Assembly: GCA_002431355.1 (NCBI GenBank)
Contig: DJEQ01000003.1
Coordinates: forward strand, 1 to 5,427
Reading direction: 5' to 3'
Origin: Oribacterium sp. UBA5894
GTDB lineage: Bacteria > Bacillota > Clostridia > Lachnospirales > Lachnospiraceae
DNA length: 5,427 nt
Below the pieces are notes generated by a model. The model was given only the letters and a program-made list of their open reading frames with translations. It did no database searches and had not been told where the DNA came from. A program made the position numbers and the translations under genes. Positions 1-5,419 of the stretch are shown piece after piece (position 1 is the first letter of the stretch; each line of letters opens with the position of its first letter).

Positions 1-128
1 CGCTGCGAGGCGGTAATCATACTTGCGAAAAGGATCATTGCGGCGGCGGCAATCAATACCGAAACGAGCGTTTCCGTAATGGTTTCACCATTTTCACTTT
101 TCAGCTTTTTTTTAATCCGTCCAAACAT
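1..128 (-). CDS. Type IV pilin-like protein, N-terminal part (runs off left edge)
   Basis: Only 42 complete codons are visible. The product begins MFGRIKKKLKSENG and continues ETITETLVSVLIA, then a hydrophobic helix to about residue 38. Aligned to the classical GFTLIELLV motif, Gly14 is the -1 residue, Glu15 is +1 and Glu19 is the conserved Glu+5, so this should be a PilD substrate. The basic 14-residue leader is longer than in typical type IVa pilins but usual among Gram-positive ones. The +1 Glu in place of Phe or Met is uncommon. The ATG at 128 has AAGGA about eleven bases upstream, and the first 17 bases overlap the end of the preceding gene, whose TAA falls within ATTAA here. An A8 run covers codons 6-8. 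Whether it is a minor or major pilin cannot be told from this fragment. Confidence 0.8.
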   Translation of the reverse strand, partial: MFGRIKKKLKSENGETITETLVSVLIAAAAMILFASMITASQ

Positions 129-1119
129 CTGTACTTGTGTCCTTCGTAATCACTGGATTTCCCCAGCTCACATAGCTGTGGCGGGTTGTCGTCGTCGTGG
201 TTTCCGTCTTCTTTTCTTTTCCGTCTTCACTCGTTGAATTCTGCGAGTCTGGATCAGTTGTTTTTTGTACTGAGCCTTCCTTCGCATCCATCGTGAGCAT
301 CAGACGGTAATCATTGCCCTGTTTCTTCGTACCTGCTTCACTGTGATTTTTAAAATAGGCGGTAATGCTTCCTTGCCCATTCATCCGGAAGCAGACATCC
401 ACAGAAGGGACGCTGACACTTCCAGCGCCAGTGCCAGTGCCAGACTTCAGCGTCATCGTAAACCTGCGCTCATAGACATTGTCCGAGCCATTCAGAAGTG
501 GTGTCAGGAAGGCATCCTGGCCATCCTCGAAGCTTCGGGAAACAGGGTCTGCAAGGTCTGTTTTCGTATTGGCGTCAGATGCGGATGCTGCACTGCTTGT
601 ACTGCCATCCGAAGTTTCGTCTACATTCGTAAGGGAGCCTTTTGCTCCTGCCCCATTTGGCTTCTTCGCTACATTCTTCTTCAGTGCATCGAGAAGCAGA
701 AACGTATCCGATGAATGGAATGCTGTAAATGTCGTCGTATCCGTGATTGCCGTCCCGGTCGTCCCAACCGGGTACTCCCATACTGGCGTGGAATACGTAT
801 ACTTCGTGGTTTCCGTCGTCTCCGTGGTTTTCACGCCGTCCTTGTCGGTCGTTTCCTTTTCCGTCTCAGTGACGGTCTTCGTTTCCGTCTGTCCGACGGC
901 GATCGTCTGGCCGTTCAGCTCATCCCGGACGAGCTGGGCCGCGGAGAGGACGGCATAGTAATTCTGATCACTCGCTTTCATTTCTGCGAGGCGTCCGGAG
1001 CTGGTGGTCGCCGCGGCGAGAATCACGGATCCTGCGGCGGCGCACATGATAAAGAAAAGGAGCGCCACGGTGAGGGTCGCGCCGCTTCGATCTTTCAATT
1101 TCTGCTGCACTTCACTCAT
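112..1119 (-). CDS. Large pilin-like protein lacking Glu+5 (PilX/GspK-like role suggested)
   Basis: A 335-residue protein with a 13-residue charged leader ending in Gly, followed by ATLTVALLFF and a hydrophobic helix at 14-38, then a large extracellular domain. The Gly-Ala-Thr-Leu junction resembles a class III prepilin cleavage site. If cut there, position +5 is Val18 instead of the usual Glu, as also occurs in GspK-type minor pseudopilins. The outer domain has two Thr/Glu-rich blocks (78-107 and 301-313), a Ser/Ala/Asp-rich linker (about 165-190) and several predicted beta stretches. It has only one outer cysteine (Cys243), so no internal disulfide. N-terminal segments of this type (SGATLTVALL...) recur, as I recall, in unnamed proteins near clostridial pilus genes. 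It follows pilMNO and overlaps the next pilin gene by 17 nt. A minor pilin or pilus-tip component is inferred; processing by PilD is unproven, and a simple membrane-anchored surface protein is the alternative. Confidence 0.75.
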   Translation of the reverse strand: MSEVQQKLKDRSGATLTVALLFFIMCAAAGSVILAAATTSSGRLAEMKASDQNYYAVLSAAQLVRDELNGQTIAVGQTETKTVTETEKETTDKDGVKTTETTETTKYTYSTPVWEYPVGTTGTAITDTTTFTAFHSSDTFLLLDALKKNVAKKPNGAGAKGSLTNVDETSDGSTSSAASASDANTKTDLADPVSRSFEDGQDAFLTPLLNGSDNVYERRFTMTLKSGTGTGAGSVSVPSVDVCFRMNGQGSITAYFKNHSEAGTKKQGNDYRLMLTMDAKEGSVQKTTDPDSQNSTSEDGKEKKTETTTTTTRHSYVSWGNPVITKDTSTDVWTD

Positions 1120-1120
1120 C

Positions 1121-1133
1121 GGCACTCCTTTCC
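1121..1133 (-). promoter_or_regulatory. Ribosome binding site fixing the start of the large pilin-like gene
   Basis: AAAGGAG lies five to six bases before the ATG at 1119. A longer open frame reaches an ATG at 1197, but that start has no ribosome binding site, and the extra 26 residues are Pro/Gly/Arg-rich and would put an atypically long segment before the pilin-like leader. Confidence 0.8.
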
Positions 1134-1234
1134 TTCTGCTACATCCTGATTGAGGGGCCTCTCCGCTTCTTGGTGGGAGAAGCTTCTCTTCGTTCATTTT
1201 CGAATCCTATGCATATGTTGCCAGCCATCAGATC

Positions 1235-1249
1235 ATCCACACTTCATCC
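1235..1249 (-). repeat. 15-bp direct repeat, copy 2
   Basis: Minus-strand GGATGAAGTGTGGAT, one mismatch from copy 1. The 47-bp spacing is not a multiple of three, so the pair does not come from an in-frame coding duplication. Confidence 0.6.
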
Positions 1250-1281
1250 TTAACGATCCTGGTGTTGAAAGCCTTCCGGCA

Positions 1282-1296
1282 ATCCACACGTCATCC
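1282..1296 (-). repeat. 15-bp direct repeat, copy 1
   Basis: Minus-strand GGATGACGTGTGGAT, differing at one base from copy 2 and lying 47 bp from it. It sits inside the loop of the inverted repeat that follows pilO. Confidence 0.6.
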
Positions 1297-1305
1297 CCAA
1301 AGGCT

Positions 1306-2043
1306 TTAGTAGCCTGCGGCGGATGCGATCTGATCCGCAGCATTGCCCGCCAGGGATTCGGCCATCGTCTCAAGGTCGCTCTGTGCAAGATCAAGGGAGG
1401 AGCTTGCCAGTCCGCCACTCGACTGCACGGCGGAGCCATCGCTTGTGGTGAGGCCGTTCGTCGTGGTGGCTCCATTCAGTGTCTCGTAGAAGGTGACGCT
1501 CATGCTGCCACTGATCGTGGCATTGGCGAGGTTCGGGTACTGGGACATCTTGTCTCCAGCCTCGGCACCGCCGTTTTCGTCGGCGCTCACGCTGATGTCC
1601 GTAATGAGACAGCGGTACGCGCAGTCATGCACCTGCTGAATGATGCGACGCGCGATCTGATAGTTCGTCGCGGTAAAGCTGATGTTGATGGTTCGGCGTA
1701 CGGCGTCATCCGTCGCAACCGGCTGCTCAAAGCTGAAGTTAAAGCTCGTCGCCTCCGAAAAGATGGTATTGAGCGCGGCGGACTCTGCCTTCAGGTTATC
1801 ATAGGAGGCAACGATGCCCGTCACATCCTTCTTTCCAGCCTCAATGTCCTCCTGCATCTGTTTGATGATGCTGGCCTTCTGCTGTTCTGCACTCATCTGC
1901 TGCTCGAGGAGCGTCGTATCCGCGGCGGCGATCCGATCCTGGACCGGGAGCCGCACGAAGCGGTAATACACGAGTCCCAGTAGAATCATGACCAGGGCGA
2001 GCAGAAGAACCTTCTCTCGTTTCGTAAAAGCTCTGTTTAACAT
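1306..2043 (-). CDS. pilO: Type IV pilus assembly membrane protein PilO
   Basis: Bitopic partner of PilN in the alignment subcomplex (related to GspM of type II secretion). The 245-residue product has a ten-residue basic cytoplasmic N-terminus, a membrane helix at 11-28, a coiled coil at about 33-75, and a ferredoxin-like domain at about 100-188 containing RTINISFTATNYQIARRIIQ. Two cysteines (Cys141, Cys145) lie in this outer domain and could pair or bind a ligand. A Ser/Thr/Ala-rich tail of about 55 residues follows, ending in AAGY. The ATG at 2043 has GGGAGG at good spacing, and this site overlaps the pilN stop, leaving ten bases between the genes. The call rests on architecture and on the position after pilM and pilN; PilO proteins are too divergent for a sequence-only call. 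Confidence 0.85.
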   Translation of the reverse strand: MLNRAFTKREKVLLLALVMILLGLVYYRFVRLPVQDRIAAADTTLLEQQMSAEQQKASIIKQMQEDIEAGKKDVTGIVASYDNLKAESAALNTIFSEATSFNFSFEQPVATDDAVRRTINISFTATNYQIARRIIQQVHDCAYRCLITDISVSADENGGAEAGDKMSQYPNLANATISGSMSVTFYETLNGATTTNGLTTSDGSAVQSSGGLASSSLDLAQSDLETMAESLAGNAADQIASAAGY

Positions 2044-2053
2044 GCTGTCCTCC

Positions 2054-3112
2054 CTAGCCTAATGGGCTTCCGCCCTGAATCGTGATATCGCCACCGGTAA
2101 ATGGATTGGTATTCGGTGTGTCAATGTTCGCGGCCTGCTGCTGTACGGCCACGGTCTGCGGTACGCTGGCCTGCTGCTGTTGCTGGGCAGCCTGCGCGGC
2201 CTGACGCTGGGCCGCCTCCTGTGCGGCACGCTGCGCAGCGGCCTGCTCGGCACTTGCCTTCGAGCCCGAGTTCGCGGAGCTCGTATTCGAGGATGCTACC
2301 GTAGAAGAAGCGGCACTGCTCGACGGTGCACTTGACGCAGCCGTCTCCGGCTGATCCTTCTCGATATCCGGACGCTCATTCGTGATCGTCGGGATGTAGG
2401 CATTGGCGCCGGTTGCATTGCCCGATTCTCCCGCATCGAGGGCCTGATCATCTGCGGCGACCTGTCCAGAGGTCACGGCATCCTGCACCTCCTGTGGAGT
2501 ACGGAAATAGATCGTCAGCTGCGCCGTTACGAAAAGCGGTGCCACCGGGGTACCCTCCGCCGAGAGCTGATAATCGTCATCGTCGGTTGCCGCCGTCTGT
2601 GCGGTCACGTAATTCACGTACTCGGAGCCCTCCAGTGAGAGGATAATGTCCGGGATCCGCTGGGAATCGGTCACGCCGACCGTGATCACCGCGATGTTGT
2701 TCTGAATCTGAATAGACTGAATGCCTCCGGCCGCATGCACGCGTTCGTCAATGACATTCAGCATTGTGACACGGTCCTGCCGCGACAGCTCATCGCTGTT
2801 CAGATAGCCGTTGCCATAGTGTGAATAGTCCGCACGCACATCCGCGTACTGTGCATTGGCCTCCTTCATCTTGTTGAGTTCCTCTTCCATCCGCGTGTAG
2901 TTCGCCTCCGCGGCATCGGCACGCGCGAGCTGGGCTGCAACGCCATAGCGCGAGAAGAAATAGAGGAAAATCATGAAAATGCCGAAGAGCACGATCGTGA
3001 AGATGCGGTCCTGCGTGTCGTGCTCGCGATACATCAGGTTGATGCTTTTCTTTGTCGGGTACTTACTGCTCCGACCGATTTGCACCTTTCCAAGTTCTTT
3101 TAAGCCTGCCAC
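2054..3112 (-). CDS. pilN: Type IV pilus assembly membrane protein PilN with long low-complexity tail
   Basis: Bitopic inner-membrane protein of the alignment subcomplex. In order: a cytoplasmic N-terminus with KKSINLMYRE (21-30), containing the INL motif by which PilN binds PilM; one membrane helix at about 37-53; a coiled coil at about 58-95; then a ferredoxin-like domain, roughly 115-205, for pairing with PilO. Canonical PilN proteins of around 180-220 residues end near this point. This one continues for about 145 residues: acidic 207-230, a Ser/Ala-rich stretch 257-290, an Ala/Gln/Arg stretch 286-327 containing a run of five Gln, and a final NPFTGGDITIQGGSPLG. The tail lies on the outer side of the membrane and is probably disordered. 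Translation starts at GTG (3112) behind a strong ribosome binding site. The stop codon is followed directly by the pilO ribosome binding site. PilN is assigned from the INL motif, topology and position; sequence conservation beyond the motif is low. Confidence 0.87.
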   Translation of the reverse strand: MAGLKELGKVQIGRSSKYPTKKSINLMYREHDTQDRIFTIVLFGIFMIFLYFFSRYGVAAQLARADAAEANYTRMEEELNKMKEANAQYADVRADYSHYGNGYLNSDELSRQDRVTMLNVIDERVHAAGGIQSIQIQNNIAVITVGVTDSQRIPDIILSLEGSEYVNYVTAQTAATDDDDYQLSAEGTPVAPLFVTAQLTIYFRTPQEVQDAVTSGQVAADDQALDAGESGNATGANAYIPTITNERPDIEKDQPETAASSAPSSSAASSTVASSNTSSANSGSKASAEQAAAQRAAQEAAQRQAAQAAQQQQQASVPQTVAVQQQAANIDTPNTNPFTGGDITIQGGSPLG

Positions 3113-4143
3113 GCTGCTACCTCCTCCTCACTCAGTGGGTGCACCTTCGCCTCCGGATCCAGCGCGAGCCCGTAGCTCTGCGGGCTCAGCAGAAGCTCCG
3201 GAACGAGGTCCTTCTCGACGTAGGGCATGAGCTCCGTGAGCGGCTTCATCGGAAGATTCATCGTGCTTTCAATGGTCTCGAGCAGTGCATGATAATTCGA
3301 GGCACCGCCGCAGTAGTACAGGGTGTCGATCGTATTGTTCGTATTGCTGTAGCTGTAGAAGTTCATCGCACGCATGATCTGCACGGCGCTGCTCTCATAG
3401 AGGGCACGCATGTTCTCATGGGCGAGTATATCGTCCTGATCGGCCTCTGCCGCGAGCTGGCCAATGTGGGCATCGGTACCGCGGACCTCTGCCGCAATCT
3501 CACCGATGCGTTTCGCACCGGGCTCCAGTGGACGCGTAACCTCATAGACACCATGGCGGAAGAAATGAAGCTTAAAGCTTCGGTCGCCCATGTCGAGGAT
3601 CGCATAGTCCTTCTCAGCTGGTACGCTGAAGAGCGTATCATAGCGGTGAAGAATCCGCTGGAAGCCGAGCACGTCCGGCAGAAGTCCCACCGGATTCAGC
3701 TTCGCGCGCTTCGCAAGGGCACGATAGCGATGGATCAGATCCTCACTGCAGGCCACGGCGAGCAGCTTCATGCTCTTCTCCCGCTCCTCAAGTACCGCAT
3801 AATCATAAAAATATTTTTCCGTCGCATCGCTGATATAGTCATGGAACTCAAACGGCAGGTTCAGTGCGAGCTGCTTCACGGTCATGCGTGGAAGCTCGAC
3901 CGTCCGCATATAGACGCCACTGGACGGAACCGTAAATGCGACATTGCGGCAGCGAAGGCCATGTCCCTGCAGGCTTTCCTTCAGGAAGTCTGCCATCGCG
4001 TCCCAGTACTGGATCATGCCATCCTTTACGATATTATCCGGGAGCGGGTCCACGAACACATCCTTCAGCTCACCCTTTACGATATACGAAATCTTCATGC
4101 GGTTGTTGCCAATGTCAACACCGATTAATTTACTGATTTTCAT
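3100..4143 (-). CDS. pilM: Type IV pilus assembly ATPase-fold protein PilM
   Basis: Cytoplasmic actin/FtsA-like protein of the T4P alignment subcomplex. It binds ATP and the cytoplasmic tail of PilN, linking the motor side to the membrane proteins. The 347-residue length is typical. Visible motifs are the phosphate-1 loop GVDIGNNRMK (8-17), the phosphate-2 segment AILDMGDRSFK (181-191) and the adenosine motif YYCGGASNY (276-284). The region around 85-100 (LPRMTVKQLALNLPFEF) matches the conserved stretch of the 1C-type subdomain. There is no signal peptide or membrane helix. The ATG at 4143 is preceded by GAGGT at short spacing. The end overlaps pilN by 13 nt, and the Glu-Glu-Glu-Val codons near the C-terminus also serve as pilN's ribosome binding site, so the two should be translationally coupled. 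This fits proteins that bind each other directly. Confidence 0.95.
   Translation of the reverse strand: MKISKLIGVDIGNNRMKISYIVKGELKDVFVDPLPDNIVKDGMIQYWDAMADFLKESLQGHGLRCRNVAFTVPSSGVYMRTVELPRMTVKQLALNLPFEFHDYISDATEKYFYDYAVLEEREKSMKLLAVACSEDLIHRYRALAKRAKLNPVGLLPDVLGFQRILHRYDTLFSVPAEKDYAILDMGDRSFKLHFFRHGVYEVTRPLEPGAKRIGEIAAEVRGTDAHIGQLAAEADQDDILAHENMRALYESSAVQIMRAMNFYSYSNTNNTIDTLYYCGGASNYHALLETIESTMNLPMKPLTELMPYVEKDLVPELLLSPQSYGLALDPEAKVHPLSEEEVAAWQA
3113..3130 (-). promoter_or_regulatory. Ribosome binding site fixing the pilN GTG start
   Basis: GAGGAGGAGGT lies inside the last codons of pilM, six bases before a GTG at 3112. This strong site decides in favour of the GTG start for pilN and makes pilN translation start while pilM is still being completed. 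Confidence 0.85.
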
Positions 4144-4301
4144 TGATACCTCAATGCTTCTATGTTAAAGATGTCCCCCAGATGACCTTCCAGAACGCTT
4201 TCGGTGTCCTGCGCCTGCAGGTGTCTGGGCTGTTCTTTCGGCACCTCCGCTCTGAGAGGTTTTGCACGCCCTATACTAAAGGGCCCACTCCGAGCTTTCA
4301 T
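4140..4301 (-). CDS. Possible small protein between pilD and pilM, function unknown
   Basis: A 53-codon ORF starts four bases after the pilD stop, and its TGA overlaps the pilM start codon as ATGA. That is the arrangement expected of translationally coupled operon genes. The product is hydrophilic, Arg/Glu/Gln-rich in the middle (LRAEVPKEQPRHLQAQ), with no signal peptide, membrane helix or cysteine, and ends in IEALRYQ. I do not recognise it. Against it: no ribosome binding site precedes the ATG, it uses several AGA, AGG and ATA codons, and an open frame of this length has roughly an 8% chance of arising randomly. If it is not translated, the 162-nt gap between pilD and pilM is plain spacer with only weak short hairpins, such as GCCC/GGGC around 4268-4284. 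Its own translation would depend on readthrough coupling from pilD. Confidence 0.4.
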   Translation of the reverse strand: MKARSGPFSIGRAKPLRAEVPKEQPRHLQAQDTESVLEGHLGDIFNIEALRYQ

Positions 4302-4305
4302 GATG

Positions 4306-5265
4306 CTAGAATATGAGGCTAGTATACCACGCGACAAATTCACTTCCAAATAAAATAGAAAAAAATGTGGCAAGGGAAATCGACGGACCAAATGGGAGCT
4401 TCTCCTTCTTCAGTCCGAGCGCAAAAAAGAGCCCGACAAGGCAGCTGAGTATGAGATTAAAGAGCGCCACGCCTGGACGAAGGTAAAGACCGATCATGAA
4501 GAAGAGCTTGATGTCACCGCCGCCGAGGCTTTCTTTTCCTGTAAGCTTTTCGAACAGGAGGGATAAAAGCAGCATAAAAAGCCCGATCCCGAGGGCGCTG
4601 ACGAGTCCCCACTGGAGGTCTGTCAGCATCCATTGGACAGGCGGCAGGGACAATGCTGTACCTGAGGTGGCCTGCGACATCGCGGCAGTTGCCTGCGCAG
4701 AGGCCGACGTTGCGATGATTCTCCCGAGTCCATCCTGAAGGCCAGGTGCATTGCCGAGCGGGAGCTTCGCTCCTGTCGTTGAGAGCGCGGCCGTGAGGCC
4801 CTGTCCCTTCGTATACGCGATGAGCGGCAGCGTGAAAAGCCACCAGAGGATCCCGGCGACATGAAAGCGGTCCGGAATCAGATAGGTTTTCTGATCGACG
4901 AGGCTCAGGCCCATGAGGATCACCAGAAGGCCAAGGTAGCGAAGTGCCACAAAGGATACATCATATTTATAGACGAGGACAGCGAAACCGAGTCCGAGTG
5001 CAAGCTCTACAAAGCTCGATTCTGGACTGATTTTTGCGCCGCAGTAGCGGCAGTGTCCCCTCGAACGAAGGTAAGAAATGATGGGGATGAGATCTCCAGC
5101 CCCTAGTGGATGTCCACAGGCATCGCAGTGCGAGCGCCCCCGTGCGACCGGCTCCTGATGCACAAGCCGCCAGGCCACGCAGTCAATATAGCTTCCGAAC
5201 ACCGCACCGAAAAGGAATGCGAAGAGGAGGATATAAAGAGTCAGAGTTAAGGTTGTTTGAGCCAT
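4306..5265 (-). CDS. pilD: Type IV prepilin peptidase / N-methyltransferase PilD
   Basis: Bifunctional membrane aspartyl protease (A24 family) that removes the short leader of prepilins and methylates the new N-terminus. The 319-residue product opens with a hydrophobic helix and FGSYID (23-28), the usual start of the family. A zinc-binding domain follows, with Cys47/Cys50 and Cys72/Cys75 as two CxxC pairs. The catalytic aspartates are Asp124 in SLVDQKTYLIPD and Asp251 in GGGD; an FGPSI motif lies at 292-296. Several membrane helices are evident. The catalytic aspartates are 127 residues apart, about twice the usual spacing, because of a Gly/Ala/Ser/Thr-rich insert at about 152-212. The ATG at 5265 fits the family N-terminus but lacks a convincing ribosome binding site. 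It is the first gene after the promoter, so the processing enzyme is made with its likely substrates, the pilin-like proteins encoded downstream. Identity is secure; the role of the insert is unknown. Confidence 0.96.
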   Translation of the reverse strand: MAQTTLTLTLYILLFAFLFGAVFGSYIDCVAWRLVHQEPVARGRSHCDACGHPLGAGDLIPIISYLRSRGHCRYCGAKISPESSFVELALGLGFAVLVYKYDVSFVALRYLGLLVILMGLSLVDQKTYLIPDRFHVAGILWWLFTLPLIAYTKGQGLTAALSTTGAKLPLGNAPGLQDGLGRIIATSASAQATAAMSQATSGTALSLPPVQWMLTDLQWGLVSALGIGLFMLLLSLLFEKLTGKESLGGGDIKLFFMIGLYLRPGVALFNLILSCLVGLFFALGLKKEKLPFGPSISLATFFSILFGSEFVAWYTSLIF

Positions 5266-5366
5266 AGGAGGTCGCCTGCTTTCATTTGATTCATAGGAAA
5301 TCTGCGATTTTCAGCCACACCTGCCAACGACCTGTCCGCATATGCGAGGTACATTCGCTGTAAATC
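5266..5366 (-). promoter_or_regulatory. 5' leader of the pilD operon
   Basis: This untranslated leader of about 100 nt lies between the predicted transcription start and pilD. It contains the palindrome CGCATATGCG, and an AGGTCG (5333-5328) that is exactly complementary to CGACCT (5274-5269) close to the pilD start. A short ORF, ATG at 5354 to TAA at 5247 (35 codons), crosses the pilD start codon in another frame. The bases just before the pilD ATG read ACCTCCT, which resembles the anti-Shine-Dalgarno end of 16S rRNA rather than a ribosome binding site. I could not match the leader to a known riboswitch, including the cyclic-di-GMP classes known to control some clostridial pili. A regulatory role is inference. 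Confidence 0.4.
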
Positions 5367-5372
5367 GGCTCG

Positions 5373-5401
5373 ATTATAGCATGCCGGTGACAGCTTGAAA
5401 A
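5373..5401 (-). promoter_or_regulatory. Sigma-A-type promoter with extended -10 for the pilus operon
   Basis: The minus strand carries a perfect TATAAT -10 box (5378-5373) preceded by TG one base upstream (TGCTATAAT), which is the extended -10 form. Seventeen bases further upstream is TTTTCA (5401-5396), matching four of six bases of the TTGACA -35 consensus. Transcription would start near 5366, giving a leader of about 100 nt before pilD. The -35 box coincides with the T tract of the hairpin just upstream, so one unit appears to end where this one begins. No other clear promoter was seen in the window, so the whole gene set may be co-transcribed from here. Confidence 0.7.
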
Positions 5402-5419
5402 GGAAGCAAGGAAGCTTCC
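5398..5419 (-). terminator. Probable intrinsic terminator of an upstream unit
   Basis: On the minus strand, GGAAGC (5419-5414), a six-base loop TTCCTT and GCTTCC (5407-5402) form a perfect six-pair stem. Further A-T and G-T pairs can extend it outward to about ten pairs, and TTTT follows at 5401-5398. It would end a minus-strand gene lying to the right of the window, which is not visible. The stem is only moderately GC-rich and the T tract is short, so it may be weak. Read on the plus strand the same hairpin is followed by CTTCTT, a poorer terminator. Confidence 0.45.

Larger units (their letters stand above)
1120..1305 (-). other. 186-nt gap between pilO and the large pilin-like gene
   Basis: This is the widest gap in the operon. 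It holds a near-perfect 15-bp direct repeat (1282-1296 and 1235-1249), an eight-pair inverted repeat AAAGCCTT/AAGGCTTT immediately after the pilO stop (1307-1300 with 1275-1268, 24-nt loop), and a 12-bp palindrome GAGAAGCTTCTC (1177-1188). The inverted repeat has no T tract and a large loop, so I do not call it a terminator. No convincing promoter is visible; CATAGGAT near 1206-1213 is at best a poor -10. An RNA-processing or stability element adjusting pilin output relative to PilMNO is possible but not shown. Confidence 0.5.

Noticed and set aside
1177..1188. GAGAAGCTTCTC palindrome as an operator
   Set aside because: Similar AAGCTT-centred palindromes occur by chance elsewhere in the window (for example near 5411-5419), and no promoter is adjacent.
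1120..1197. Upstream ATG at 1197 for the large pilin-like gene
   Set aside because: There is no ribosome binding site at 1197, while AAAGGAG precedes the ATG at 1119, which gives a leader of normal length before the Gly cleavage site.
1268..1307. Terminator after pilO
   Set aside because: The stem AAAGCCTT/AAGGCTTT has a 24-nt loop and no run of Ts, so it does not meet the form of an intrinsic terminator.
1150..1983. Plus-strand open frame (277 codons) opposite pilO and the following gap
   Set aside because: It is a mirror of pilO codons. No start signals or domains were seen, and all neighbours run on the other strand.
3052..4128. Long plus-strand open frame (358 codons) opposite pilM
   Set aside because: It is antisense to a gene with clear PilM motifs. 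Its product is compositionally odd (His/Arg/Ile-rich) with no recognisable domain, and no ribosome binding site or promoter supports it.
4623..4843. Minus-strand frames overlapping the PilD insert (a possible frameshift origin of the insert)
   Set aside because: The alternative frames give Arg/Pro-rich products without family motifs. The PilD frame is open throughout with both flanking helices and motifs intact, so the insert looks like genuine coding sequence.
5266..5366. Cyclic-di-GMP riboswitch in the pilD leader
   Set aside because: Such switches control some clostridial pili, but I could not find the conserved GEMM-type core or its pairing pattern, and the leader is short. A covariance-model search would settle it.
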